Assembly: GCF_044769865.1 (NCBI RefSeq)
Contig: NZ_JBIZWA010000001.1
Coordinates: 1,364,001 to 1,428,000 of the forward strand
Reading direction: 5' to 3'
Source of the DNA: Homoserinimonas sp044769865
Lineage (GTDB): Bacteria > Actinomycetota > Actinomycetes > Actinomycetales > Microbacteriaceae
Length of the DNA stretch: 64,000 bases
Shown: in pieces, positions 26,701-34,829 of the stretch
Position numbering within the stretch: the first letter of the stretch is position 1
Layout of the letters: each line of letters begins with the position of its first letter
The notes under the pieces: model-generated
Databases searched by the model: none
What the model was told of the DNA's origin: nothing
What the model saw: only the letters and a program-made list of their open reading frames with translations
Position numbers and translations under genes: made by a program

Positions 26701-28591
26701 GGGTGAAGGCCGACGGTGCGGGCGCGGCGGACTGCGTGCTGCCGAAGCCATTCGAGGTGCCGCTCAGGTCGATCGCGGCACTCTCGCTGATGATGCCGTC
26801 CGCACCCCTCGCAGCTCCCGCCGCCAGGGTCAGGTCCTGTGCCCCTGCGTGGTCGTATGCGGTCGTGCCCGAGTCCTCGTCGAGCGGCCAGTAGGAGAGT
26901 GGTGCATCTGTCAGCACAGCCTGCGTGTAGTCGTTGCCGGCATTCTCCGTGGCGACATCCACCCAGATGGCGGCCCTGCTCGCCCAGTTCTCGAAGGCGT
27001 CGTAGGAGTGCACCCGATACAGGTGTCGCGCACCGGGGGTGAGCCCCGTGTCGGTGAAGGTCATGAGCGGCCTGGTCCACTCGTTGGAGGGCTGCGTGAC
27101 GGTGTGCACGACGGCGCCGTCGCGTGTCACCTCGTAGCGGATGTTCTCGTTGTCACGGTCGTGGGTCGCCTGCCACGAGACCCTCACCTCGCCGGCCTTG
27201 AACGAGATCACGTTGGGAGTGAGCCCCACATTGGACTGCGGGCCGACGTCGTTGGGGGCGATATCGGCGGTCGCGAAGCGCACGAGGCCCTGCTGGGCGA
27301 CACCGTTGACGACCGTGAACTCGCCGCCCTGCACGATGTAGTTGCCGTTGCCCGTGATGTGCCACGGCCCCTGGTTCTGCCCTGTGAAGGAACCCGCGTT
27401 GATCGTCGGGTACCAGTGCAGGAGGCTCGGGCGCGGGTGCCCCTCGAAGTTGAAGTAGCCGTGCGGGTCGCGGGTGATGGTGCCCGTCGCGGCCTTCGTG
27501 GTGGCGATGGCGCGGTAGAACGTCCAGGGCTCCGTCTGCGGGAAGCCGCCGATATTGCCGCAGTAGTGCGCGTGGCCCACCGAGTAGACGACATCGCCCA
27601 CTGGGTAGACCGAGTGCGTGTCGCCGTGGCAATCATTGAGCCAGATGATCTCGCCCGTCGCTGGGTTCGCCGAGAAACTGCCCTCAAGGTTGCCGTCGTT
27701 GCGACCCCACGCCCACGCGGTGCCGTACACCGCATCATCCGTCGCATAGAGGCTCGTGAAGGCGGCGTTGGAGCCGGAGGCGTAGATCGTGTTGTTGATG
27801 GCCCACGGCAGCACAGCGCCCGTGACCGGATGCACGGCCGCAAGCCCGCGGATGGCGGTGCCCCCGAGCGCGGCGAACTTGCCGCCGACGACGACCTTCG
27901 AACCGTCCTTCGTGAGCGTGATCGCATTGACGGCGCTCTCGGCATTGGGGTTGAAGGCAAGCGTGGAGCCGTCGGCCGCGCTCACGGCCGCGATGCGGTT
28001 GCGGGCCACGCCATTGACGGTCGTGAAGTTGCCGCCCAGATAGACGGTGGAAGCAGTCGCGTGGACGGCTCGACCCTGGCTGCCGAGGATGGGCCGCCAG
28101 GACGTGATGAGTGCGCCTGTCGCGGTGTCGAAGGCGGCCGCCCGGGAGAGACCCGTGCCGTTCACATTCGTGAAGTCGCCGACCGCGTAGATGCGCGAAC
28201 CATCCGGCGCTGCCGTCAGCGCAAGCACCTGGCCGTTGAGCGTCGGGTTGAAGCTGCTGATGAGCGCGCCCGTCGTCAGGTTGTAGGCGAGCAGGTGCGT
28301 GCGTGGCACCTCGTTGGTGCCGGGGGCCGCCCCGGCTGGCCGTGCCGCCGTGAAGTCGCCGCCCACATAGACGGTGTTGCCGACGATGACCTGCGACCAG
28401 GCGACCCCGTTGATCTGGGTCGTCGGCAAGCCGTCGGCCGTGACCGTCGGCGAGACCGCGGGATCCACCGGCGCCGAGTCTGCGACGGCCGGACTCGCCT
28501 GCACCAGCACGCCCGCCGCGAGCACGAAGGCGAGGGCCATCGCAACGACGCGAGACCTGGCGGCGGAGGAGGAGCGGGGCATGGTGATCAT
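23762..28591 (-). CDS. Large secreted modular protein (delta-60-like repeats, Fn3, two LamG, two PKD domains)
   Basis: A 1609-residue exported protein with a signal peptide (VVAMALAFVLAAGVLVQA, cut near AVADS). Residues 45-440 form a propeller of repeats with the form VYVGGDFTxVNG. An Fn3-like domain lies at about 457-547, two LamG/concanavalin-like domains at about 554-776 and 792-1007 (both with WHHI/WHYA and LHVDG/LYVDG cores), then two PKD domains (about 1010-1097 and 1317-1394; AWDFGDG and AWNFGDG), each followed by a paralogous beta-sandwich of about 200 residues. No cell-wall sorting signal is seen. Its place between glycosyltransferases suggests a matrix or polysaccharide-binding surface protein. 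Starts at the ATG overlapping the upstream stop. Confidence 0.75.
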   Translation of the reverse strand: MITMPRSSSAARSRVVAMALAFVLAAGVLVQASPAVADSAPVDPAVSPTVTADGLPTTQINGVAWSQVIVGNTVYVGGDFTAARPAGAAPGTNEVPRTHLLAYNLTTGALISSFNPTLNGQVLALTAAPDGSRIYAVGDFTNVNGTGLSRAAAFDTATGALITSWRPILGSQGRAVHATASTVYLGGNFTTVNGVARNRIAAVSAADGSTLAFNPNAESAVNAITLTKDGSKVVVGGKFAALGGTAIRGLAAVHPVTGAVLPWAINNTIYASGSNAAFTSLYATDDAVYGTAWAWGRNDGNLEGSFSANPATGEIIWLNDCHGDTHSVYPVGDVVYSVGHAHYCGNIGGFPQTEPWTFYRAIATTKAATGTITRDPHGYFNFEGHPRPSLLHWYPTINAGSFTGQNQGPWHITGNGNYIVQGGEFTVVNGVAQQGLVRFATADIAPNDVGPQSNVGLTPNVISFKAGEVRVSWQATHDRDNENIRYEVTRDGAVVHTVTQPSNEWTRPLMTFTDTGLTPGARHLYRVHSYDAFENWASRAAIWVDVATENAGNDYTQAVLTDAPLSYWPLDEDSGTTAYDHAGAQDLTLAAGAARGADGIISESAAIDLSGTSNGFGSTQSAAPAPSAFTLEAWVKTTSNRGGKIIGFGDRTTGNSGSYDRHVYMDNSGRVWFGVHPGGVRTVNSSQSFNDGQWHHITASLGANGMRLHVDGMLVATRDDVTSGQEFNGVWRVGGDNLSGWPSRPSSDYLNGDIDEVAVYPTVLSRQQVVSHFVAAGNTSPLPPAPADAYGQSVYNDDPTLYWRLADDTATTAADSGMQNTPGTYSGTATLGQPGALDDGDDEAVGFTGNTVIGSNKAFANPRTYSLEAWFQTSSETGGKIIGFGDQRNGLSSNYDRHLYMQDDGLLVFGTWTGSANTITTLSSYNDGAWHYAVATQSSAGMQLYVDGVLVGSHPQTQAQDYTGHWKIGGDNTWGSSSPYFTGLIDEVAVYSTALDGSTVAARYALGTTGAPPNAAPAAAFTETVSNLDLSVDASASSDSDGTIAGYAWDFGDGNTATGVTASHSYAEAGSYTVTLTVTDNGGASDSTSVTVEATEPPEPPVGIAADSFTRTSSSGWGTADLGGDWSLVGAASRYTVSGSAGLMTVAAGQTLRASLPGATSDDVDLRLRFSTDKALTGGGEYLSAIGRQVGSLDYRARVRLLASGDVLLQLTQGGTTLQSLTVPGLSHTADAAYNLRLQVTGTSPTTIQAKLWPASAAEPAAWQASVTSSTAGLQTAGNIALESFISGSATNGPITTRFDDLLVTPTSAPPPPGNVAPVAAFTASTSDLAASFDGSGSSDSDGAISAWAWNFGDGTTASGVTASRTYAAAGTYNVTLTVTDDEGAITSITQPVTVSAPPPTGADVAADAFERTSPGAWGSADLGGAWALIGPASNYSVEAGTGVMSTPAGSTRRASLASVSAADVDVRVALSLDTPPTGGGAYVSVIGRQFEAGDYRARIRLLATGQIMLQVTEGGTVLQSVTLPDVTYTAGERLQVHLQVFGSSPTTIRASVWKDGAAEPSGWQVNATSATVALQSAGAVALETYMAGSTTNGPSITRFDDLVVGTAP

Positions 28592-29781
28592 GGCAACCTC
28601 GGGATCGAATGGGAGGGACGCGGTGCACGGAGGGGAGAAGAGGCGCGAATCGTGTAGCCCGAGGCGAGGCGGAGCCCCAGTTCCTCGTAGCCACGACTCA
28701 CGGCGTCCCAGTTGTAGAGACGTTGGGCCCGTCGCTGAAGGCGCCGCCCGAGCGCCACATGGCGTTCGGGCTCACTCTCAACGTCATCGAAATGGCGCGA
28801 CAGTGCTGAGGCTGAACCGAAGTAGGCAGCCTCCTCACCGAGCACCTCCCGATTGAAATCGATGTCGTACGCGAGCACGGAAGTCCCACCTCCCATGGCG
28901 CGCAACAGCGACGGGTTGGTACCCCCGACCGAATGTCCATGGACATAGGCGAGGGCGTTTGCGTACAGCTCGTCGAGCTGCAACTGGTCGTAGACGCCGC
29001 CGAGCAGCCGGATGCGAGCATCCGACTCCGCGACCTGGCGAATCTTCTGCGTGTAGGCCGCCGCATACGGGGCGCTGCCCACGACCACGAGCGGCAGTTC
29101 CGCCGTACTCCGGTGGTAGGCATCGACGATGACGTCGACGTGGTTCTCGGGCTCGAAGCGGGCCACGACGAGGTGATAGCGCTTGGGTTCGAGGCCGAGG
29201 GGGCGGATGCGATCGTGCCCGGCATCGTCCTGCACCGCGGCCCCATAGGTGAGCAGCTCGGTCGGGGCAGCGAAGTTCGCGGCGTAGTAGTCGGAGATAC
29301 CACGGGCATCCGCGATCAAGGCGTCGGCCCAATCGACCGCGAGCCGCTCGACCAGCCGGTAGTAGCGTCGGCCGAGGCCGTTCCACTTGGCGCGCTTCCA
29401 CTCCAGCCCGTCGACGTGCACGGCGGTCGGGATACCGAGCGCGCGGAGCCACGGAACGAAGGGGGCGTTCGCGGCATTGAAGACGAACGCGACATCCGGC
29501 CGACGCCGGAAGGTCGCGTGGGCGACCGAGAGCGCGGTGTGGCTGAGCGTCTCGCCCACCTTGACCTTGACGGCGGGCAGGTGCACCAGCTGCATGCCGC
29601 GGTGGCGCCGGAGCGAGGCATCCGCGTTCCTGCAGTAAACCGTGACCTCGTGGCCGGCCTCGACGAGTCGTGCGCCGATCTCCTCAACCGCTGTCTCGAA
29701 GCCGCCGTACGCGGCGGGCACGCCTCGGGTGCCGATCATCGCGAACGAGAGTCGGGGCGGGGAGATGTGCGGTGCGTTCAT
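28588..29781 (-). CDS. DUF1972-type glycosyltransferase (rhamnosyltransferase-like)
   Basis: A 397-residue GT-B enzyme with the DUF1972 N-terminal domain (AMIGTRGVPAAYGGFETAVEEI) found in bacterial rhamnosyl- and related transferases, AVHVDGLEWKRAKW, and a GT4-like C-terminal half (YHLVVARFEPENHVDVI, HGHSVGGTNPSLLRAMG). This enzyme type often adds the second sugar after the priming step, which fits its position directly after the priming transferase with a one-base overlap. The ATG at 29781 is chosen; the open frame to 29928 lies inside the upstream gene. Confidence 0.85.
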   Translation of the reverse strand: MNAPHISPPRLSFAMIGTRGVPAAYGGFETAVEEIGARLVEAGHEVTVYCRNADASLRRHRGMQLVHLPAVKVKVGETLSHTALSVAHATFRRRPDVAFVFNAANAPFVPWLRALGIPTAVHVDGLEWKRAKWNGLGRRYYRLVERLAVDWADALIADARGISDYYAANFAAPTELLTYGAAVQDDAGHDRIRPLGLEPKRYHLVVARFEPENHVDVIVDAYHRSTAELPLVVVGSAPYAAAYTQKIRQVAESDARIRLLGGVYDQLQLDELYANALAYVHGHSVGGTNPSLLRAMGGGTSVLAYDIDFNREVLGEEAAYFGSASALSRHFDDVESEPERHVALGRRLQRRAQRLYNWDAVSRGYEELGLRLASGYTIRASSPLRAPRPSHSIPRLP

Positions 29782-31307
29782 CAGTAGGCCCCCACCGGGT
29801 GGCTCACCTGGCGCACAGTGCGCCACATGATGACGATGTCGCCGACGAGCGACCAGTTCTCGACGTAGTAGAGGTCGAGCTTGACGCTCTCCTCCCAGCT
29901 GAGGTCGGAGCGCCCGTTGATCTGCCACATGCCCGTGAGGCCGGGGCGGATGTAGAGCCGCCGGTGCACGTGGTCCTCGTAGTGCTCGACCTCGCGCGGC
30001 AGGGGCGGGCGGGGGCCGACGACGCTCATGTCGCCGACGAGGATGTTCCAGAGCTGGGGGAGCTCGTCGAGGGAGTGGCGCCGCAGCATCCGTCCCACCC
30101 GCGTCACGCGCGGATCGTTGCGCATCTTGAAGAGCACGCCCTTGCCCTCGTTGTGGTCGAGGAGGCCCGTGAGGTCATCGCTCGCGCTCGTCACCATCGT
30201 GCGGAACTTCCACATCGTGAACCGGCGGCCGTCGCGGCCCACGCGCTCCTGCGAGAAGAGGGCCGGCCCTGGGCTGTCGAGTCGCACCGCGAGGGCGATG
30301 ACGGCGAAGACGGGCGCGAGCACGAGGAGCGCGACGCCCGAGACCGCGACATCGAAGGCCCGCTTGAGCACATGGCGGCCGCCCTCGAACTGCGGGATCT
30401 CCACGTGGATGAGGGGCAGCCCCTCCATGGGGCGCAGGTGGATGCGGGGGCCCGCGACATTCGCGAGGCTCGTTGCGAGCACCAGGTCGGTGGCGGTGCC
30501 CTCCAGCTGCCAGGAGAGGTCACGGATGAAGTCGGGCCGACCGGGCGGCGGCCCGGCGACCACGACCGAGTCGGCGCCCAGTTCGGCCGCCGTGGCCGCC
30601 ACGGAGTCGAGGTCGGTGCTCGTGGGGAGCCCGGCAAGCTGTGCGGCAAGAGGTTCAGAGCCCGCGGCGTCGACCACGGCACCAACGACCGCGTATGCAG
30701 CCGTCGAGGCCCGCTCGATCTGCTTCGCGACATAGGTGACATCGCTCCGGTTTCCGACCACGAGGACCCTAGAGAGGCAGTGGCCTTCACGCCCGCGACT
30801 GATGAGCCACCTTCGCCACGACCAGCGACCGAGTACGAGCGCGACGAGGCCGAGGGGGAAGGCGACGAGGAATGGAGGGGCGATGGGGCCGACACCCGCG
30901 ACGACGAATGCGATCGCGAGCAGGCCGATCACGAGGGTGCTCGCGCTCACGACCCGCTTGTATTCGGTGACCCCGACGCTCAGGATGCGGCAATCCCGCG
31001 TGCGGAAGATGCTGAGCACCGTGAACCACAGCAGCGCGATGCCAGCCGCGATCAACCAGTGCGCCGCGATCTCGGCGGGACTCCACGGTGACTGGGTGCT
31101 CCAGGCGATGAAGGGCCCGCTGACCGCGAGGCAGATGATGAGCGTGTCACTCAGGAGGAGACGCTGTCGGTAGCGGCGTGCCCACGCGGGTCCTGATTCC
31201 GCAGCTGGCGCATCGGATGTGACGGGCTCGACGAGTCGCAGCGCGTTGCGTGGGTGGGCAGAGAGCGGTCGACTCGAGGTTCCGAGGCTCACTCCTGAAT
31301 GGGTCAT
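29781..31307 (-). CDS. Polyprenyl glycosylphosphotransferase (priming sugar transferase)
   Basis: A 508-residue membrane enzyme that starts the repeat unit by transferring a sugar-1-phosphate to undecaprenyl phosphate. Four N-terminal helices (about 50-150) precede a CoA-binding-like Rossmann domain (SRVLVVGNRSDVTYVA), then a fifth membrane segment (RAFDVAVSGVALLVLAPVFA) and the catalytic C-terminus with ERVGRDGRRFTMWKFRTM and the LPQLWNILVGDMSVVGPRPP signature. AGGAGG precedes the ATG at 31307. It is the first gene of the operon that runs to 21625, with a leader region of about 550 bases shared with the divergent metallopeptidase gene. Confidence 0.92.
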   Translation of the reverse strand: MTHSGVSLGTSSRPLSAHPRNALRLVEPVTSDAPAAESGPAWARRYRQRLLLSDTLIICLAVSGPFIAWSTQSPWSPAEIAAHWLIAAGIALLWFTVLSIFRTRDCRILSVGVTEYKRVVSASTLVIGLLAIAFVVAGVGPIAPPFLVAFPLGLVALVLGRWSWRRWLISRGREGHCLSRVLVVGNRSDVTYVAKQIERASTAAYAVVGAVVDAAGSEPLAAQLAGLPTSTDLDSVAATAAELGADSVVVAGPPPGRPDFIRDLSWQLEGTATDLVLATSLANVAGPRIHLRPMEGLPLIHVEIPQFEGGRHVLKRAFDVAVSGVALLVLAPVFAVIALAVRLDSPGPALFSQERVGRDGRRFTMWKFRTMVTSASDDLTGLLDHNEGKGVLFKMRNDPRVTRVGRMLRRHSLDELPQLWNILVGDMSVVGPRPPLPREVEHYEDHVHRRLYIRPGLTGMWQINGRSDLSWEESVKLDLYYVENWSLVGDIVIMWRTVRQVSHPVGAY

Positions 31308-31858
31308 CGGGAAGTCCTCCTGCAGGCACGGGAAGCACAGGTGGGGGGCACCCGCGGGCATGCGGGTACCACGATCAGGACGTCGTTGCCGCAGATCGCT
31401 ACGGGGCGCAGGGCACAGCGGTGCAATGCCGCACGAAATGACGGCGAGCACGCACTGTCAGCAGCGCGGCGCGGTGTGCGCTGGCGCTGTACGGGTGCAG
31501 CGGGGGCTGCGACGGGGTTTCGCGTCGCCGTGGGAAGCGACGCGGTGTTCGGGTCAAGCTGGGCGGCCGGCATGCGGCGATCGCTGCGGGAACAACGATT
31601 GAGGGTCCGATGTCATGGTGCTGGCCGGCGACCGGCCCGACATCGGACTCCTGGGACTGCGTTCCTCCTCGGGGGAGAAGGAATGGTGCTGGGTGCGGGG
31701 CCGCTAGCGGGAACTGGTGACCCCCATCCACGTGCCCCCCGGAAGGGGGAGGTGAATGACTTGCTTACAGTAGCGTGGTCACCGACAGGTCCGGACCCCC
31801 CCTTTCGGGGGTGAGATTTCAATGGGTGGGAATCGCTTGCGGGGGTAGCGTCTGCCCC
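31308..31858. promoter_or_regulatory. Divergent regulatory region between the exopolysaccharide operon and the metallopeptidase gene
   Basis: A 551-base stretch without a credible gene. It holds two C/G palindromes (CCCCCCGGAAGGGGG at 31735-31749 and CCCCCCCTTTCGGGGG at 31796-31811). Two similar promoter-like blocks, CTTGC then TAGCGT, occur at 31760-31776 and 31836-31851. An inverted repeat (GTCCGATGTC near 31607 and GACATCGGAC near 31640) could form a hairpin in the leader of the minus-strand operon. Open frames here have no start signals. Confidence 0.5.
31846..31851 (+). promoter_or_regulatory. -10 box of a leaderless transcript
   Basis: TAGCGT ends seven bases before the ATG at 31859, and no ribosome binding site is present. 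It defines the start of the metallopeptidase gene against the longer open frame from 31775. Confidence 0.5.
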
Positions 31859-32725
31859 ATGACCTTCAATGACAACGCGCGAAGCGGAGGGCCTCGGGCC
31901 AGCAAACGAGGGCGAGGCGCGGCGATCGCCGGTGGCGGCGGCATCGTGGGCCTGATTGCCGTCTTCCTGATCGCCCAGTTCACCGGCGTCGACGTGAGCG
32001 GCTTTCTCGGGCAGGGCCAGACTTCCTCGGGTCCCGTGAGCGTCGTCGAGGACTGCGAGACGGGTGCCGATGCCAACGAGAGCACCGAGTGCCGCGCAGA
32101 TTTCGCCGCCCAGTCGATCGAGGCCTTCTGGGAGGGGGAGCTCGGCGCCTCCTACCGCCCGCCGGGCTATGTCTTCTTCGAAGCCCAGACGAACACCGGA
32201 TGCGGCGGCGCGACGAGTGCCGTCGGCCCCTTCTACTGCCCCGCCGACGAGACCGTGTACCTTGACCTGTCGTTCTACAACGAACTGCAGTCGACCTTCG
32301 GAGCCGAGGGTGGACCGCTCGCGGAGATGTATGTCATCGCGCACGAGTGGGGACACCACATCCAGAATGTCACCGGCACCATGGGCCAGATCCAGCGCGG
32401 CGACGCCGGGCCGACATCCGATTCAGTGCGCCTCGAACTGCAGGCGGATTGCTACGCGGGAGCCTGGGCGGGCGCCGCTGCAACGACACGCGACGAGTAC
32501 GGCACCGCATTCCTCGAGCCGCTCACGCGCGAGCAGGTGGCACAGGCGCTGGATGCGGCATCCGTCATCGGGGACGACCACATCCAGGAGACCATGCAGG
32601 GCGAGGTGACGCCGCACAACTGGACGCACGGCTCAAGCGAGCAGCGCCAGCGCTGGTTCACGACCGGCTACGAGCGGGGCACGGGTGCGTGCGACACCTT
32701 CGCGGTGAGCGGCCCCCAGCTCTGA
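31859..32725 (+). CDS. Neutral zinc metallopeptidase (YpfJ family)
   Basis: A 288-residue protein of the putative neutral zinc metallopeptidase family. A cytoplasmic Arg/Lys-rich start is followed by one membrane helix (GIVGLIAVFLIAQF, about residues 28-42) and an outward catalytic domain with the zinc motif HEWGHHIQN (about residue 162) and downstream RLELQADCYAGAWAG with the third ligand. YLDLSFYNEL is also conserved. Substrate unknown. It is transcribed alone, divergently from the exopolysaccharide operon, and converges on the thioredoxin gene. Confidence 0.85.
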   Translation: MTFNDNARSGGPRASKRGRGAAIAGGGGIVGLIAVFLIAQFTGVDVSGFLGQGQTSSGPVSVVEDCETGADANESTECRADFAAQSIEAFWEGELGASYRPPGYVFFEAQTNTGCGGATSAVGPFYCPADETVYLDLSFYNELQSTFGAEGGPLAEMYVIAHEWGHHIQNVTGTMGQIQRGDAGPTSDSVRLELQADCYAGAWAGAAATTRDEYGTAFLEPLTREQVAQALDAASVIGDDHIQETMQGEVTPHNWTHGSSEQRQRWFTTGYERGTGACDTFAVSGPQL

Positions 32726-32752
32726 CCCTCTCCGAACTCAGGAGTTCGCTTT

Positions 32753-32790
32753 CCTAATTCAGGAGCTCAGGCCTGAACTCCTGAATTAGG
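32753..32790. terminator. Long palindrome between convergent genes, probable bidirectional terminator
   Basis: Perfect 13-base arms CCTAATTCAGGAG (32753-32765) and CTCCTGAATTAGG (32778-32790) enclose a second self-complementary core TCAGGCCTGA. A smaller palindrome with a related sequence, GAACTCAGGAGTTC, precedes it at 32734-32747. It lies between the convergent metallopeptidase and thioredoxin genes. The T-run is weak, so termination is inferred from place and stem. Confidence 0.55.
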
Positions 32791-32795
32791 AGAGG

Positions 32796-33173
32796 TTAGG
32801 CATTGCCCTCGGCCTCCTGCTGCGCGCGGACCTGCGCCCAGACGTGATCCATGTCGAGGCCCTTGACGGCCGTGATGACCTCCTCGAGCGCGGGGGCGGG
32901 GAGGGCTCCAGGCTGCGAGAAGACGAGCACGCCGTCACGGAATGCCATGAGCGTCGGGATTGACGTGATGTTGGCGGCGCCCGCGAGCGCCTGCTCCGCC
33001 TCCGTGTCGACCTTCGCGAACGTGACGTCGGTGTGCTGCTCGCTCGCGCTCTCATAGACGGGGGCGAACTGCTTGCAGGGGCCGCACCAGTCGGCCCAGA
33101 AGTCGACCAGCGTGATGCCGGGCTCCGTGACGGTCTTCTCAAAGTCTGCGGCCGTCAGGTCGATGGTTGCCAT
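32796..33173 (-). CDS. Thioredoxin
   Basis: A 125-residue cytoplasmic thioredoxin with the redox motif FWADWCGPCKQFAP (about residues 25-38) and the cis-proline strand SIPTLMAF (about 72). The C-terminus is extended by about 20 residues (DMDHVWAQVRAQQEAEGNA) beyond a standard thioredoxin. GAGGAC precedes the ATG at 33173. It lies 36 bases after the TspO-like gene and may be co-transcribed with it and the DUF488 gene. Confidence 0.92.
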   Translation of the reverse strand: MATIDLTAADFEKTVTEPGITLVDFWADWCGPCKQFAPVYESASEQHTDVTFAKVDTEAEQALAGAANITSIPTLMAFRDGVLVFSQPGALPAPALEEVITAVKGLDMDHVWAQVRAQQEAEGNA

Positions 33174-33209
33174 GCTGTCCTCGTTTCGTTTCTTGGGCGT
33201 CGTTCGAGC

Positions 33210-34025
33210 CTAGGTGCTGATCGGTTCGCGGCGGGCGGCGGTCGCGACGGAGCGCACGCGCGTGAGCGCGGTCACGGCAGCGACGGCGACGACCGCGACG
33301 ATGGCGGCGATCGCCGTGGGCATGCTCTCGGGCTCGCCCGTGATGCGTTCGACCGCGACCCACGCGAGGCCCCAGCAGAGGGAGAGGGCGGGGGCCACGC
33401 GTCCGTTCGAGCGCAGGGCGTAACCGCAGCCGACCACGCCGGCCGCGAGCGCGAGCACGACGCCCCACGTGTCGGGTGAGAGGGGCCCGCCGTCGAAGCC
33501 GAGGTCGGCGAGCCATGCCGCGATGTTAACGATCGTCGCGACGCTCACCCAGCCGAGATAGAGACCTACCGTGCCGTCCGTCACGACGGCGTCGATTGGC
33601 CCATCGGATACGGTGTCTGCCGCGATGAGGAAGGCGATCACGAGTACCACGAGGAGCGCGATGATCGCGACGACGCTGAGGAAGACGCTGCCGGCCTGCA
33701 CGCTGAGGATCCAGGCCGCATTGAGCAGCATGCTCGCAGCGATGGGGTAGCCGAGCCTTCGCTGTCGCGCCGCGTCGCGCTGGCCGGGCAGGAACTGCCA
33801 GACCGCGTATGCCGCCAGCCCGAGGTAGATGACCGACCAGATCGCGAAGGCCGGACCTGCCGGGGCGATCGTGCTTGTGTCGGTTTGCAGGGCGCCGTCA
33901 GCGGCATCCGCGATCTGTGTTCCTCCTGCGGCGCCGGAACCGATGAACCCGCCGACGAGCGCTATGAGCGCACTCACTGCGACCGTGATCTGGCGTGCGA
34001 GATCTTTTCCCCTGGCGGCTGTCAT
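33210..34025 (-). CDS. TspO/MBR-related membrane protein
   Basis: A 271-residue membrane protein with about seven or eight predicted helices. PAFAIWSVIYLGLAAYAVWQ near residue 58 and NAAWILSVQAG near 105 resemble the TspO/tryptophan-rich sensory family, but the protein is longer than classical TspO (about 160 residues), so it belongs to the larger actinobacterial subgroup. Ligand and role are unknown. The ATG at 34025 overlaps the DUF488 stop. Confidence 0.6.
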   Translation of the reverse strand: MTAARGKDLARQITVAVSALIALVGGFIGSGAAGGTQIADAADGALQTDTSTIAPAGPAFAIWSVIYLGLAAYAVWQFLPGQRDAARQRRLGYPIAASMLLNAAWILSVQAGSVFLSVVAIIALLVVLVIAFLIAADTVSDGPIDAVVTDGTVGLYLGWVSVATIVNIAAWLADLGFDGGPLSPDTWGVVLALAAGVVGCGYALRSNGRVAPALSLCWGLAWVAVERITGEPESMPTAIAAIVAVVAVAAVTALTRVRSVATAARREPIST

Positions 34026-34576
34026 GGCTCCACAGTCCCTGCATCGCCTGAGTGTTCGCTGGCCGGGTAGGTCACGGTCGTGCCGTCGACGACTGCAAAG
34101 GAGGTCAGGGTCTCCTCGCGGGCGTTGGTGGGCGTCATGATGTCGGCGACGCGGATGCCGCGGGCGAGAAGTGCGTCGCCGACGAGCGAGCGGTGGCACC
34201 GCCACGGCACGGCCTCCGCACACATGATCGCGACGGTGTGCTCCTCGGTGAGGGCCACGAGCTCCGCGAGGGCGGCTTCGAACTCGGGGGTCTGCATGTA
34301 GTCGGCGTAGCCGCGGAACGAGAGGTTGCGCCAGGCATCGTTCGGCGAGTCCGCGCTGGTCTTGCGCAGCCCGCCGAGGCCAGCGATTCGGGTGTAACCG
34401 ATGCCGTGCTCCGGCAGCGTCACCCGCATCGAGTCCTCCCAGTACTGCGGGTTTCGGCGCGACTTGGGCACGGTGCGGATGTCTGCGACGAGCGTCACCC
34501 CGTGGGCGCGCACGAGTGCCACGAACTCTTCGAGGCTCCTGGTTGAATGGCCGACCGTGAAGACCGGGGTGGTCAT
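34022..34576 (-). CDS. DUF488 family protein
   Basis: A 184-residue protein with the DUF488 pattern: TVGHSTRSLEEF at the start, LVADIRTVPKSRRNPQY, and AIMCAEAVPWRCHRSLVGDAL with conserved cysteines near residue 118 and 125. The biochemical role of the family is not established. It is divergent from the Tad pilus operon and its stop overlaps the start of the TspO-like gene. Confidence 0.85.
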   Translation of the reverse strand: MTTPVFTVGHSTRSLEEFVALVRAHGVTLVADIRTVPKSRRNPQYWEDSMRVTLPEHGIGYTRIAGLGGLRKTSADSPNDAWRNLSFRGYADYMQTPEFEAALAELVALTEEHTVAIMCAEAVPWRCHRSLVGDALLARGIRVADIMTPTNAREETLTSFAVVDGTTVTYPASEHSGDAGTVEP

Positions 34577-34829
34577 GGCGCACAGGATGGCAGCGCTGGC
34601 TGGGAGCGGAGTGGGATCGCCGCACTCGGCAGCCGGGTGAAGGATGCACCTTCCGGCATATAGGCCACCATGGCCCCCGCTTTGGTGGTGAAATGTCCCC
34701 CGGATGTCGGCACTTTGGCCGACTGGCCCCCGAATTCGGGGTATACCACGGTGTAGTTGTACCCCGTTTTTCCTACTGAAGGGAAGCGCCCCAGCCTAAT
34801 CTTTGACTACTGCAGAGATTGCAGGCCCA
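34577..34829. promoter_or_regulatory. Promoter region of the Tad pilus operon
   Basis: This stretch between the divergent DUF488 and flp genes holds a palindrome CCCCGAATTCGGGG (34728-34741) followed by TATACC, and a second C/G-rich block at 34695-34711. TAATCT at 34797-34802 is the best -10 candidate and would start the transcript near 34809, some 20 bases before the riboswitch. No gene is visible. Confidence 0.45.

Noticed and set aside
25400..28657. 1085-codon open frame on the plus strand
   Set aside because: It is antisense to the 1609-residue modular secreted protein, whose signal peptide and repeated domains are unmistakable. The plus-strand product is Arg/Val-rich without recognisable domains, as expected of a shadow frame in high-GC DNA.
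31299..31814. 171-codon open frame in the divergent regulatory region
   Set aside because: No binding site or box before its start, unusual composition, and it crosses both C/G palindromes and promoter-like blocks; no family resemblance.
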